DNA of 63,157 nt from positions 1 to 63,157 of the forward strand of contig JBOFCO010000177.1 of the NCBI GenBank assembly GCA_051646105.1, given 5' to 3'. Both the position numbers and the translations under genes were made by a program. The stretch is from JBOFCO01 sp051646105 (GTDB lineage Bacteria; Pseudomonadota; Alphaproteobacteria; Rhodobacterales; Rhodobacteraceae). Shown piece after piece: positions 1 through 8,405 of this stretch. Under the pieces are notes generated by a model, which had not been told where the DNA came from, made no database searches, and saw nothing but the letters and a program-made list of their open reading frames with translations. Within the stretch, counting starts at the first letter, position 1, and every line of letters begins with the position of its first letter.

Positions 1-1
1 C

Positions 2-265
2 CAGCGCCTGTTCGAGATCGAGGGCGTGGCGCTGACCTTTACAGATGACGCGCTTTCGGCCATCGCCAAGCGCGCCATCAAGCGCAAGACCGGCGCCCGT
101 GGCCTGCGGTCGATCATGGAAGATATCCTGCTGGACACCCTGTTCGAACTGCCGGGTATGGAGGACGTGACCGAGGTCGTGGTCAAGGACGAGGCGGTGA
201 ACGCCGGGGCCAAGCCGCTGCTGGTTCATACCGATACCAAGAAGGAAGCCGCGACGGCGGGGTGA
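2..265 (+). CDS. clpX: ATP-dependent Clp protease ATP-binding subunit ClpX, C-terminal end (partial)
   Basis: The frame is open from the left window edge and ends at TGA 263-265, giving the last 87 residues. The segment LSAIAKRAIKRKTGARGLRS followed by IMEDILLDTLFELP is the conserved small C-terminal AAA+ subdomain of ClpX, containing the sensor-2 arginine region (GARGLR). ClpX unfolds tagged proteins and feeds them into ClpP. The Zn-binding and Walker motifs lie upstream of the window. A hairpin terminator follows directly, so this is the end of its transcript. The usual neighbour clpP is presumably upstream. Confidence 0.95.
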   Translation, partial: QRLFEIEGVALTFTDDALSAIAKRAIKRKTGARGLRSIMEDILLDTLFELPGMEDVTEVVVKDEAVNAGAKPLLVHTDTKKEAATAG

Positions 266-292
266 CCTGCGAGGCATGCGGCGGAAGGGTAA

Positions 293-318
293 AGCGGCCT
301 GCGGGTCGCTTTTCTTTT
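293..318 (+). terminator. Rho-independent terminator after clpX
   Basis: Arms AGCGGCC (293-299) and GGTCGCT (304-310) pair over 7 bp with one G-U pair and a 4-base loop. They are followed by TTTCTTTT. The hairpin lies 28 bases after the clpX stop. Confidence 0.75.
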
Positions 319-408
319 GGCGGTGCGGGTATGTGGGTCCGTGCCCCCTAGACCTCACCCCCGCCTTGGCTATAAGGAATTCAACGTGCTGCTTGCGAAG
401 GATTTGCC

Positions 409-783
409 ATGAAATTCCTGCTTCGCCTTCTGACCTGGTGGAACAGCCAGACCCTTGGCACGCAACTTTTCACCTGGCGCAAGGGTGTCAAGGTGGGTGA
501 GGACGATCAGGGCAACCGGTTTTATGAAACCCGTGACGGCAAGCGGCGATGGGTGATCTATAACGGTGAAAGCGAGGCCAGCCGGGTATCGCCCGACTGG
601 CATGGCTGGCTGCATTTCACCTGGGATGAACCGCCGACCAAGGTCGCCTTGGCGCATAAGCCCTGGGAAAAGCCGCATCAGGAAAACCTGACGGGCACCG
701 CAGCCGCCTATGCGCCGCCGGGATCGATCCGCCGCGCAGCACCGGCCGCGCGCCGCGATTACGAGGCATGGCAGCCCGAATAG
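409..783 (+). CDS. NADH:ubiquinone oxidoreductase subunit NDUFA12 family
   Basis: A 124-residue protein with the hallmarks of the alphaproteobacterial homologue of mitochondrial complex I subunit NDUFA12 (B17.2). The N-terminal segment reads TWWNSQTLGTQLFTWRKG, then GNRFYE and RRWVIYNGE, and a proline-rich region with WHGWLHFTWDEPP and KPWEKPHQENLTGT. It should act as a peripheral stabilising subunit on the cytoplasmic arm of complex I. As in many alphaproteobacteria it is not with the nuo operon but precedes mlaD-like and DUF2155 genes. The start ATG has AAGGA about 6 bases upstream. Confidence 0.93.
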   Translation: MKFLLRLLTWWNSQTLGTQLFTWRKGVKVGEDDQGNRFYETRDGKRRWVIYNGESEASRVSPDWHGWLHFTWDEPPTKVALAHKPWEKPHQENLTGTAAAYAPPGSIRRAAPAARRDYEAWQPE

Positions 784-808
784 GCACCATCGGGGGCTAG
801 GGGGCCAG

Positions 809-1291
809 ATGTCAGAAAACCGCACCGAATTGCTGGCGGGGGCCGCTGTTCTTGCCGTTGCAGCGGGTTTTGTATTTTACGCCGTGCGTGGCACCGATGC
901 CGGCCACGGCAAGGGATTCTATCCGCTGAATGCCAGTTTCCGCTCGGTCGAGGGGATCACCGTCGGAACCGATGTGCGACTGGCAGGGGTCAAGGTGGGT
1001 ACGGTGACGGCCCTGAACCTCAATCCGACGACCTTTTTTGCGGATGCCACCATCACCGTCGCCGACGACATCCTGCTGCCGACGGATTCGACAATCCTCG
1101 TATCCTCCGAAGGACTGCTTGGCGGCAGCTTCATCGAGCTTCAGCCCGGCGGATCGCCGGACAATCTGGCGGCCGGGGATGAAATCGAGGATACGCAGGG
1201 TGCGGTCAGCGTGGTGACTTTGCTGATGAAGTTCGCGGGTGGCGGCGGCGATGATGCGGGCGCTGCCGGGGAAGCGGGTGCGCTGGAATGA
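809..1291 (+). CDS. mlaD: MlaD-family phospholipid transport substrate-binding protein
   Basis: This 160-residue protein has one N-terminal membrane anchor (about residues 7-25) followed by a single MCE domain. The MCE core (FRSVEGITVGTDVRLAGVKV, then ILVSSEGLLGGSFIEL) matches MlaD, the periplasmic lipid-binding ring of the Mla phospholipid transporter. The start is set at ATG 809 because it begins the anchor; a longer frame to 710 overlaps the previous gene. The mlaE, mlaF and mlaC partners are not in the window. It overlaps the next gene by 4 bases (ATGA), which implies translational coupling with the DUF2155 protein. Confidence 0.88.
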   Translation: MSENRTELLAGAAVLAVAAGFVFYAVRGTDAGHGKGFYPLNASFRSVEGITVGTDVRLAGVKVGTVTALNLNPTTFFADATITVADDILLPTDSTILVSSEGLLGGSFIELQPGGSPDNLAAGDEIEDTQGAVSVVTLLMKFAGGGGDDAGAAGEAGALE

Positions 1292-1746
1292 TCTGCCGCT
1301 GGCTGCCGATGCTGGCAGGGGTCGCGCTGGCCATGGGGACGGCGACGGTCCATGCGCAGGATGCCAGCCAGCGACCGCAGCGATCCCCCCTGTCCATCAC
1401 GACAGATGATACCTCCCGGACCGAAGGGGTGACCTTGACCGAGGAAGAGGTTCCCGCAGGCCGCAGCGCACTTCTGCGCGGTCTCGACAAGGTTTCGGGC
1501 GATGTCACCGACATCACCCTTGTCGAAGGCGAAGCTACCGTTTTCGGCAGCCTGAGTGTCGAACTTCTGGAATGCCGCTATCCACCCGACCGGCAGGCAT
1601 CAGAGGCCTTTGCGCATCTTCGTATCGCCGAATCCACCGGCGGGAAGCCGATCTTTGACGGGTGGATGATCGCGTCGAGTCCGGCGCTGAGCGCGCTGGA
1701 TCACGCCCGCTACGATGTCTGGGTGCTGCGCTGCCGTCAGGGTTAG
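1288..1746 (+). CDS. DUF2155 domain-containing exported protein
   Basis: A 152-residue protein with an N-terminal signal peptide (cleavage probably after VHAQ, about residue 24). The conserved DUF2155 core runs from about residue 65: LRGLDKVSGDVTDITLVEG, LLECRYPPD, AFAHLRI and IFDGWMIASSPALSALDHARYDVWVLRC. Two cysteines (in ECRY and LRCR) could pair in the periplasm. The function is unknown. The start overlaps the mlaD stop, and the 3' end overlaps the convergent aat by 4 bases. Linkage of NDUFA12, MlaD and DUF2155 ahead of aat is known from other Rhodobacterales, as I recall. Confidence 0.85.
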   Translation: MICRWLPMLAGVALAMGTATVHAQDASQRPQRSPLSITTDDTSRTEGVTLTEEEVPAGRSALLRGLDKVSGDVTDITLVEGEATVFGSLSVELLECRYPPDRQASEAFAHLRIAESTGGKPIFDGWMIASSPALSALDHARYDVWVLRCRQG

Positions 1747-2375
1747 GACCGGCCTTTGCCGATCAGGGCATCGGCTGGCCAATGGTCCGGCGGGCCGAAA
1801 TTGCCGGGCAGGACGAGCGCCGCTTCCAATCGGTCCAGGTATTCCGCTCGCGGTATTTCAACAGCGCCCAGGCTGTGCAGATGTGGTGTCAGGAACTGGG
1901 TGTCGAACAGCCTGAACCCCCGGCGGTTCAGATGCGCAATCAGCCCGGCCAGCGCGCATTCTGACCCGTCACGGGCAGCCGAAAACATGCTTTCCCCAAA
2001 AAATGCAGCCCCCAGCGTCACGCCGTAGACGCCACCGATCATCTGCCCGTCCGCCCAGACCTCAAAGCTGTGGGCGTGACCCAGATCATGAAGCTGGCGG
2101 TAAAGTCCGGCAATCCGGTGGCTGATCCAGGTTTCCTGTCGGGCGGCGCAAGCGGCGACAACCGCCGGAAAGTCGCTGTCAGTGCGATAGATCAGATCGC
2201 CATGATGCAGGCGGCGCGCCAGTGAGCGAGAGATGTGGAACCTGTCCAGCGGGAATATCCCGCGCTCCTTTGGGGAAAGCCAGACAAGATCGGGATCGTC
2301 CCGGCTGTTCGCCATCGGAAACATGCCCCGGGCATAGGCCGAAAGCAGCAATTCGGGAGTGATGTCCTCTGTCAT
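1743..2375 (-). CDS. aat: Leucyl/phenylalanyl-tRNA--protein transferase
   Basis: A 210-residue protein typical of Aat. It has LLSAYARGMFPMA near the N terminus, then WLSPKERGIFPLD, TWIS, LGHAHSFEVW and GGVYGVTLGAAFFGESMFS, ending with LFDTQFLTPHLHSLGAVEIPR. Aat moves Leu or Phe from tRNA to N-terminal Arg or Lys, creating N-degrons read by ClpS and degraded by ClpAP. It is convergent with the DUF2155 gene and divergent from the methyltransferase gene. Confidence 0.96.
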   Translation of the reverse strand: MTEDITPELLLSAYARGMFPMANSRDDPDLVWLSPKERGIFPLDRFHISRSLARRLHHGDLIYRTDSDFPAVVAACAARQETWISHRIAGLYRQLHDLGHAHSFEVWADGQMIGGVYGVTLGAAFFGESMFSAARDGSECALAGLIAHLNRRGFRLFDTQFLTPHLHSLGAVEIPRAEYLDRLEAALVLPGNFGPPDHWPADALIGKGRS

Positions 2376-2445
2376 TCGCGGAAACGTGAAAAGATTGAAT
2401 AAAGTTCAATGCTTAGCGGAATTTTCGCTGATCCGCGCCATGGTC

Positions 2446-2465
2446 CCCCCGGATGAAACCGGGGG
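2446..2465 (+). promoter_or_regulatory. Perfect hairpin around an upstream ATG of the methyltransferase gene
   Basis: CCCCCGG (2446-2452) and CCGGGGG (2459-2465) form a perfect 7-bp GC stem. The 6-base loop ATGAAA is exactly the first possible start codon. No Shine-Dalgarno-like sequence precedes that ATG. The structure could lie in the 5' leader of the gene starting at 2471 or hide its start. Confidence 0.5.
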
Positions 2466-2470
2466 TGGGC

Positions 2471-3190
2471 ATGGGCTTTTTCGACTTTATTGACAGCGTG
2501 CCGGGCTATGATGCGCGTGGCCCCGACCGGCTGCGTCTCAACGCCCGGCATGACATGCTGATCGGCCGCCACCGCGGACAGATTTCCGCCGCGCGGGTGC
2601 TGGATCTGGCCGCCCATGACGGGCGCTGGTCCTATGCCTTTGCCGGGGCGGGTGCGGTGCAGGTGGTTGGGATCGAGGCGCGACCGGAGCTGATCACCCG
2701 GTTTCCGCATTTTCCCGATGCCGGTCTGAAAGCCCGTGTCGAACTGCGTTGTGCCGATGTGCATGACGGGGTGGAGGCCGCCAAAAACGCCGGGGAGCAT
2801 TACGACGTGGTCGCCGTTTTCGGCATCTTTTACCACATCATGGATCATTTCAGGCTGTTGCGTGGCATCCACGCCCTGAAACCGCGGCTTGTGATCATCG
2901 ACAGCGAATTCGTCGATGCCTCCGGACCGATGATCCGCCTGATCCGCGAGCGCACCGACAATCGCCTGAATGCGGCCGCGCAGTTTCCGGGACAGCAGGT
3001 TGCGGTAAAGGGTGTTCCCAGCTTTCGTGCGTTGGAAACGATGGCGGATGTTCTGGGATTCTCCGTCGACTGGATGGATTGGGGTGATGTGCCACCATGC
3101 GGTCGTCGCGGACTTGGCGATTACTATCGCGCGGGCGATATGCGTCGCGCGACCTGCGTGCTGCGCCCCGGCCGAATGGGCGTTGCATGA
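2471..3190 (+). CDS. Class I SAM-dependent methyltransferase
   Basis: The protein has a Rossmann methyltransferase core: motif I is VLDLAAHDGRWSYAFAGAG, followed by VVGIEARPEL (acidic residue after beta 2) and YDVVAVFGIFYHIMDHFRLL (motif IV/post-I). The arrangement resembles the CmoB/DUF1698-like group, but the substrate cannot be read from the sequence. I prefer ATG 2471 (239 residues), which has GGGGGTGGG just upstream. ATG 2453, 6 codons earlier, sits in a hairpin loop without a ribosome site. It is divergent from aat and convergent with accC. Confidence 0.75.
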   Translation: MGFFDFIDSVPGYDARGPDRLRLNARHDMLIGRHRGQISAARVLDLAAHDGRWSYAFAGAGAVQVVGIEARPELITRFPHFPDAGLKARVELRCADVHDGVEAAKNAGEHYDVVAVFGIFYHIMDHFRLLRGIHALKPRLVIIDSEFVDASGPMIRLIRERTDNRLNAAAQFPGQQVAVKGVPSFRALETMADVLGFSVDWMDWGDVPPCGRRGLGDYYRAGDMRRATCVLRPGRMGVA

Positions 3191-3255
3191 TCCATTGGAA
3201 CAGTGGCAGGGCAAGACCCGTGCTTGGTGGGACAATTGCGTTTGCCCCACCACCG

Positions 3256-4608
3256 TCAGCCCTGGTTCAGGTTTTCCGCAAGCCAATGTTCCAGCCAGTG
3301 AATGTTGTAGTCACCTGACAGCACCGCCGGTTCCTGTAGCAGCGCATGGAACAGCGGAACGGTGGTGTCGACACCATCCACGATCAGTTCCCCCAAGGCG
3401 CGTTCCAGCCTTGCCAGCGCCTCGGGACGGTCACGGCCATGCACGATCAGCTTGCCGATCAGACTGTCGTAATAGGGCGGGATCGAATACCCGCCATAAA
3501 GCGCCGAATCCATCCGCACCCCAAGGCCGCCCGGCGCGTGGAACACCCGCACCTTGCCGGGGCAGGGGGCGAAATTCGGCAGGCGCTCGGCATTGATCCG
3601 CACCTCGATCGCATGGCCGTTTACCACCAGGTCGTCCTGGCTGAACGACATGGGCAGACCTGCTGCCACGCGAATCTGCTCGCGCACCAGATCGACACCG
3701 AAGATCGCCTCTGTCACCGGATGTTCGACCTGAAGGCGGGTGTTCATCTCGATGAAATAGAATTCGCCGTTTTCGAACAGGAACTCGATCGTGCCCGCGC
3801 CGATGTAGTTGATCTTTGCTACGGCATCCGCGCAGACCTTGCCGATCTTTGCGCGCTGCTCGGGGGTGATGACCGGGCCGGGGGCTTCCTCAAGCACTTT
3901 CTGGTGGCGGCGTTGCAGCGAACAGTCGCGTTCACCCAGATGCACCGCCTTGCCCTTGCCGTCGCCAAAGATCTGAATTTCGATATGGCGCGGCGTGGTC
4001 AGGTATTTCTCCATATAGACTTCGTCGTTGCCGAAGGCTGCCTTTGCCTCTGACCGCGCGGTGCGAAAGGCCACTTCCAGCGTTTCAGGGTCATGCGCCA
4101 CTTTCATGCCGCGCCCACCGCCGCCCGCCGTCGCCTTGATGATGACGGGATAGCCGATCTGCTTTGCCACCTTCAGCGCGGTTTCCACATCGGGAACCCC
4201 GCCGTCAGACCCCGGAACCACCGGAATCCCCAGTGATTTCGCGGTTTCCTTTGCAGTGATCTTGTCGCCCATGATGCGGATATGTTCCGCCGTCGGGCCG
4301 ATGAAGGTGATGCCGTGATCTTCCAGCGCCTGCGCAAAGGTGGCGTTTTCCGACAGGAAGCCATAGCCGGGATGGATCGCCTCTGCCCCGGTGATTTCGG
4401 CAGCGGAAATGATGGCGGACACCGACAGATAGCTTTCCGATGATGGCGCGGGGCCTATGCAGACGCTTTCATCCGCCATACGCACATGCATGGCGTCGCT
4501 GTCGGCGGTCGAGTGCACGGCGACCGACTTGATGCCCATCTCGCGCGCGGCACGGATCACCCGCAGCGCGATTTCGCCCCGGTTGGCAATCAGGATTTTT
4601 TCAAACAT
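3256..4608 (-). CDS. accC: Acetyl-CoA carboxylase biotin carboxylase subunit
   Basis: A 450-residue, full-length biotin carboxylase. It opens with FEKILIANRGEIALRVIRA, followed by the glycine-rich ATP-grasp loop KATAGGGGRGMKV, ERDCSLQRRHQKVLEEAP, and the catalytic EMNTRLQVEHPVTE. The C-terminal part has VRINAERLPNFAPCPGKV. It carboxylates the biotin on AccB using ATP and bicarbonate in the first step of fatty acid synthesis. It is 12 bases downstream of accB in the same operon. Confidence 0.98.
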   Translation of the reverse strand: MFEKILIANRGEIALRVIRAAREMGIKSVAVHSTADSDAMHVRMADESVCIGPAPSSESYLSVSAIISAAEITGAEAIHPGYGFLSENATFAQALEDHGITFIGPTAEHIRIMGDKITAKETAKSLGIPVVPGSDGGVPDVETALKVAKQIGYPVIIKATAGGGGRGMKVAHDPETLEVAFRTARSEAKAAFGNDEVYMEKYLTTPRHIEIQIFGDGKGKAVHLGERDCSLQRRHQKVLEEAPGPVITPEQRAKIGKVCADAVAKINYIGAGTIEFLFENGEFYFIEMNTRLQVEHPVTEAIFGVDLVREQIRVAAGLPMSFSQDDLVVNGHAIEVRINAERLPNFAPCPGKVRVFHAPGGLGVRMDSALYGGYSIPPYYDSLIGKLIVHGRDRPEALARLERALGELIVDGVDTTVPLFHALLQEPAVLSGDYNIHWLEHWLAENLNQG

Positions 4609-4620
4609 CGCCCGCGCCCC

Positions 4621-5115
4621 TTATTCAAGGATCATCAGCGGCGCGCCGTATTCCACCGGGTTTCCATCCGCGACAAGAATACGCTTCACCGTGCCGGAAC
4701 GCGGCGCGGGAATGTGGTTCATCGTCTTCATCGCCTCGATGATCAGCAGGGTCTGGCCCTCTTTCACCTGCGCGCCGACGCTGACAAAAGCATCTGCGCC
4801 CGGTTCCGCCGCCAGATAGACGGTGCCAACCATGGGCGAGGTGACGGCGCCAGGATGCTGCGCCGGATCGTCGGATGCGGCGGGCGCAGCGGCAGCCGGG
4901 GCTGCGGCGGCGGGTGCCGCCTGTGCTGCGGCCGGTGCATAGGATACAGGGGCGGCCATGTGCTGCACCACCGTCGACTGCTTTGTCACCCTGACATTCA
5001 GGCTGTCATTCTCGCCGTAATCCCGTTTGACCGACAATTCGGTCAGTTCGTTCTTGTTCAGAAGTTCGGCCAGCGCCTGGATAAAGGCCACATCGCTGTC
5101 GTGGGGTTTTGTCAT
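4621..5115 (-). CDS. accB: Biotin carboxyl carrier protein of acetyl-CoA carboxylase
   Basis: A 164-residue protein with an N-terminal dimerisation segment, a long Ala/Pro linker (about residues 54-81) and a C-terminal biotinyl domain (about 90-164). The biotin attachment site is EAMKTMN with Lys130. It precedes accC by 12 bases. The 259-bp region upstream is shared with the divergent preT and contains a RutR-like palindrome nearer preT; whether accBC is affected by it cannot be told from sequence. Confidence 0.97.
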   Translation of the reverse strand: MTKPHDSDVAFIQALAELLNKNELTELSVKRDYGENDSLNVRVTKQSTVVQHMAAPVSYAPAAAQAAPAAAAPAAAAPAASDDPAQHPGAVTSPMVGTVYLAAEPGADAFVSVGAQVKEGQTLLIIEAMKTMNHIPAPRSGTVKRILVADGNPVEYGAPLMILE

Positions 5116-5306
5116 GCCGTCCTCGCCCGGATTCCTGCACCCGTCTCATGCGGGCCCTGCCTTGTCTGGCGGTTATACGCGGTTGGGCAGCGGGTGAAAA
5201 GCGAGAGTTGGCCCCGGAGTCGTGGTTGATCAAAGCCAGTTGCCCTGTTTTCGGGCAGAGGAGTCGTTTCGCGGCAAACAGTGGGAATCGTCGGGCCGGA
5301 TAAAAA

Positions 5307-5322
5307 TTTACCATTTGATAAA
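5307..5322 (+). promoter_or_regulatory. Candidate RutR operator upstream of preT
   Basis: TTTACCATTTGATAAA matches 13 of 16 positions of the E. coli RutR consensus TTGACCANNTGGTCAA and is near-palindromic, in an AT-rich patch. It lies 52 bases before the preT start. Two stronger copies occur at 11120 and 14499. Assignment rests on pattern and context. Confidence 0.6.
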
Positions 5323-5374
5323 ATTTTGAACCCGTGGCAGCCTACTTTTCGAAAGCCAGCGACGGGAGGTTCCC

Positions 5375-6712
5375 TTGTCCAACAGCCAGCTTACCCCCGG
5401 CATCGTTCCGGGACGCCTGCCCCCGGAAGACTACGCGCAGAACTTCGGTGATCTTGAACCGCGGTTTGACCGGCATGAGGCGCAGGTCGCCGCTGACCGC
5501 TGCTATTTCTGCCATGATGCGCCCTGCATGACGGCCTGCCCGACCAGTATCGACATTCCGATGTTCATCCGGGAAATCCAGACCGGAAATCCGGAAGCGG
5601 CGGCGCGCACCATTTTCGAACAGAACATCCTTGGCGGCATCTGTGCCCGCGTCTGCCCGACCGAGCAGTTGTGTGAAGAGGTCTGCGTGCGCGAAGTGGC
5701 AGAGGGCAAGCCGGTGGAGATCGGGCGTCTGCAACGCTACGCCACTGATACATTGATGGCAAAGGGCGTTCATCCCTTCACCCGCGCGGCAGAGACCGGC
5801 AAGCGCGTGGCAGTGGTGGGGGCGGGGCCGGCGGGCCTGTCGGCGGCGCACCGGCTGGCCATGCTGGGGCACAGCGTCACGGTTTATGATGCGCGGGAAA
5901 AACCCGGCGGCCTGAACGAATACGGCATCGCCAGTTACAAGGCGCCGGGCGATTTCGCGCAAAGCGAAGTTGACTGGTTGATGAAGATTGGCGGCATCAG
6001 CATCCAGACAGGTAAGGCGCTGGGGTCAGGGCTGACGCTGGACGGTCTGCGCGGCGAATACGACGCCGTCGTGCTGGCCTGCGGGCTGGCTGGCGTGAAT
6101 GCATTGTCTGCGGAAGGTGAGGACAAGGCGAATGTGACCGCCGCCGTCGATTTCATTGCCACCCTGCGCCAGACAGCCGACAAATCCAAACTGCCCGTGG
6201 GTCGTGATGTGGTGGTGATCGGCGGTGGCATGACGGCGGTGGATGCCGCCGTGCAGTCGAAACTTCTGGGTGCGGAAAACGTGACCATCGTCTACCGCCG
6301 GGGGCAGGGGGCGATGTCGGCATCGGGCCACGAACAGGAACATGCGACCTCGACCGGGGTCAGGATCGTAACCAACGCCGCCCCTGTGCGGATCATCGGC
6401 AACGGCAAGGCCGAGGCGGTAGAATTCGCCTATACGGAGGAGCGGGAAGGCAAGCTGGCCACATTGCCCGAAACCTTCACCCTGCGGGCCGATCAGGTTT
6501 TCAAGGCCATCGGTCAGACGCTTTCGGGCACGCCCGATGGGGTGGCGCTGGATGGCCGCAAGATCGCGGCGACAGGCGCGGGCCGCACCAGCCTGCCCGG
6601 CGTCTGGGCGGCGGGTGACTGCGCGGCGGGCGGAAATGACCTGACCGTGACAGCGGTGGCCGAAGGGCGCGATGCGGCGATGGATATCCATGCGGCGCTG
6701 ACCGGGGGCTGA
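5375..6712 (+). CDS. preT: NAD-dependent dihydropyrimidine dehydrogenase subunit PreT
   Basis: A 445-residue flavoprotein subunit. The N terminus carries eight cysteines for two Fe-S clusters (C43, C46, C51, C55, C90, C94, C100, C104). These are followed by the FAD-binding GAGPAGLSAAH and a second dinucleotide motif VVVIGGGMTAVDAA, which is the GltD/PreT fold. It passes electrons from NAD(P)H to PreA for reduction of uracil and thymine to the dihydro-forms. The start is TTG 5375 with GGGAGG at 5364-5369. It heads an operon with the VOC gene and preA, with 1- and 3-base gaps. Confidence 0.95.
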   Translation: MSNSQLTPGIVPGRLPPEDYAQNFGDLEPRFDRHEAQVAADRCYFCHDAPCMTACPTSIDIPMFIREIQTGNPEAAARTIFEQNILGGICARVCPTEQLCEEVCVREVAEGKPVEIGRLQRYATDTLMAKGVHPFTRAAETGKRVAVVGAGPAGLSAAHRLAMLGHSVTVYDAREKPGGLNEYGIASYKAPGDFAQSEVDWLMKIGGISIQTGKALGSGLTLDGLRGEYDAVVLACGLAGVNALSAEGEDKANVTAAVDFIATLRQTADKSKLPVGRDVVVIGGGMTAVDAAVQSKLLGAENVTIVYRRGQGAMSASGHEQEHATSTGVRIVTNAAPVRIIGNGKAEAVEFAYTEEREGKLATLPETFTLRADQVFKAIGQTLSGTPDGVALDGRKIAATGAGRTSLPGVWAAGDCAAGGNDLTVTAVAEGRDAAMDIHAALTGG

Positions 6713-6713
6713 C

Positions 6714-7094
6714 ATGGGTGCGACCCGGATCAACTTCACTTCGATCCCCGTCGTCGATCAGGACCGGGCGATCGGGTTTTATACTCGGCATCTGGGATTT
6801 TCCGTGCAGGTGGATGTACCCTATGCCGAAGACTGGCGCTGGGTGTTTCTGACCTTGCCGGAGGCAGGGACAAAGCTGACTTTTTCCCGCGCGTCGGAAT
6901 TGCAGGTTACCGGCGTTCCGGCGCTTTGCCTTGTCTGCGACAGCGTCGATGCCGAGGCAGACCGGTTGCGCGCGGCTGGCGTTGCCATCACCGACGGGCC
7001 GTCGGATGCACCCTGGGCGGCGCCGGTGCGCTATCTGATGATCCGCGACAGCGAAAACAATCTGGTGCTTCTCGAAAGCCTCAAGGAGGGCTGA
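6714..7094 (+). CDS. VOC (glyoxalase/bleomycin resistance) superfamily protein inside the preTA operon
   Basis: A 126-residue protein of one VOC module. The two beta-alpha-beta-beta-beta halves are INFTSIPVVDQDRAIGFYTRHLGFSV and the later half ending in YLMIRDSENNLVLLES. The final Glu of the second half (LLES) is the common metal ligand; the expected first-half histidine is not obvious (TSIPV). It is wedged between preT and preA with gaps of 1 and 3 bases, so it must be co-translated with dihydropyrimidine dehydrogenase. Its substrate is unknown. A role in removing a toxic side product or in handling a pyrimidine derivative is only inference from position. Confidence 0.82.
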   Translation: MGATRINFTSIPVVDQDRAIGFYTRHLGFSVQVDVPYAEDWRWVFLTLPEAGTKLTFSRASELQVTGVPALCLVCDSVDAEADRLRAAGVAITDGPSDAPWAAPVRYLMIRDSENNLVLLESLKEG

Positions 7095-7097
7095 GAC

Positions 7098-8399
7098 ATG
7101 GCTGACCTTTCCACCACCTTCATCGGCATCAAGTCGCCCAATCCGTTCTGGCTGGCTTCCGCCCCGCCGACCGACAAGGAATACAACGTCCGACGCGCGT
7201 TCGACGCGGGATGGGGCGGCGTGGTCTGGAAGACATTGGGGGAGGAGGGGCCGCCCGTCGTCAATGTCAACGGGCCGCGTTATGGTGTGGTCTACGGGGC
7301 CGACCGGCGGGTGCTGGGGATCAACAACATCGAACTGATCACCGACCGGCCGCTGGCCACCAACATCGCCGAAATCAAGCGGGTGAAACGCGATTACCCT
7401 GACCGGGCGCTGATCGTATCGCTTATGGTGCCTTGTGAGGAGCATTCCTGGAAAGCGATCCTGCCCGTGGTCGAGGAAACGGGCTGCGACGGGATCGAGC
7501 TGAACTTCGGCTGTCCGCACGGGATGAGCGAGCGCGGCATGGGGTCCGCCGTGGGGCAGGTGCCGGAATATATTGAAATGGTCACCCGCTGGTGCAAGCA
7601 GAACACGCGGATGCCGGTGATCGTGAAACTGACGCCGAACATCACCGATATCCGCAAGCCAGCGCAGGCGGCGAAGCGCGGCGGTGCCGATGCCGTCAGC
7701 CTGATCAACACGATCAATTCCATCACCTCGGTCGATCTGGACCTGTTCTCACCGCAGCCGACCATTGATGGCAAAGGCGCGCATGGCGGCTATTGCGGCC
7801 CGGCGGTGAAACCCATCGCGCTGAACATGGTGGCGGAAATCGCCCGTGACACCGAAACGCGTGGCCTGCCGATTTCCGGCATCGGTGGCGTGACAACATG
7901 GCGCGACGCGGCAGAGTTTCTGGCACTGGGCGCGGGGAATGTGCAGGTCTGCACGGCGGCGATGACCTATGGATTCCGTGTGGTGCAGGAAATGATTTCC
8001 GGCCTGTCGGAATATATGGATTCGAAAGGGATGACATCGGTTTCGGAGCTCGTCGGGCGGGCCGTGCCGAATGTGACCGACTGGCAGTATCTTAACCTCA
8101 ACTATGTGACCAAGGCGCAGATCGATCAGGATGCCTGCATCAAATGCGGGCGCTGCTATGCCGCCTGCGAGGACACCAGCCATCAGGCGATCAGCATGAA
8201 GTCCGGCCGGGTGTTCGAGGTGCTGGACGAGGAATGCGTGGCCTGCAACCTGTGTATAGATGTTTGCCCTGTCGAAAACTGCATCACAATGAAGCAGTTG
8301 CCCATCGGGGCCACCGATCCGCGCACGGGACGGGTTGTCGGCACCTATGCCAACTGGACGACGCATCCCAACAACCCGATGGCCAAGGCCGCCGAATAA
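7098..8399 (+). CDS. preA: NAD-dependent dihydropyrimidine dehydrogenase subunit PreA
   Basis: A 433-residue protein. The N-terminal two thirds form an FMN-binding TIM barrel like dihydroorotate dehydrogenase (NPFWLASAPPT, ELNFGCPHGMSERGMGSAVG, PISGIGGVTTWRDAAEF). A C-terminal ferredoxin domain has two 4Fe-4S motifs (CIKCGRCYAAC and CVACNLCIDVCPVENC). It reduces uracil or thymine. In the active-site loop SERGMGSAVGQ a valine (V152) stands where mammalian enzymes have the catalytic cysteine (GLACGQ). The gene closes the preT-VOC-preA operon and is convergent with kup. Confidence 0.95.
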   Translation: MADLSTTFIGIKSPNPFWLASAPPTDKEYNVRRAFDAGWGGVVWKTLGEEGPPVVNVNGPRYGVVYGADRRVLGINNIELITDRPLATNIAEIKRVKRDYPDRALIVSLMVPCEEHSWKAILPVVEETGCDGIELNFGCPHGMSERGMGSAVGQVPEYIEMVTRWCKQNTRMPVIVKLTPNITDIRKPAQAAKRGGADAVSLINTINSITSVDLDLFSPQPTIDGKGAHGGYCGPAVKPIALNMVAEIARDTETRGLPISGIGGVTTWRDAAEFLALGAGNVQVCTAAMTYGFRVVQEMISGLSEYMDSKGMTSVSELVGRAVPNVTDWQYLNLNYVTKAQIDQDACIKCGRCYAACEDTSHQAISMKSGRVFEVLDEECVACNLCIDVCPVENCITMKQLPIGATDPRTGRVVGTYANWTTHPNNPMAKAAE

Positions 8400-8405
8400 C
8401 CGTGA

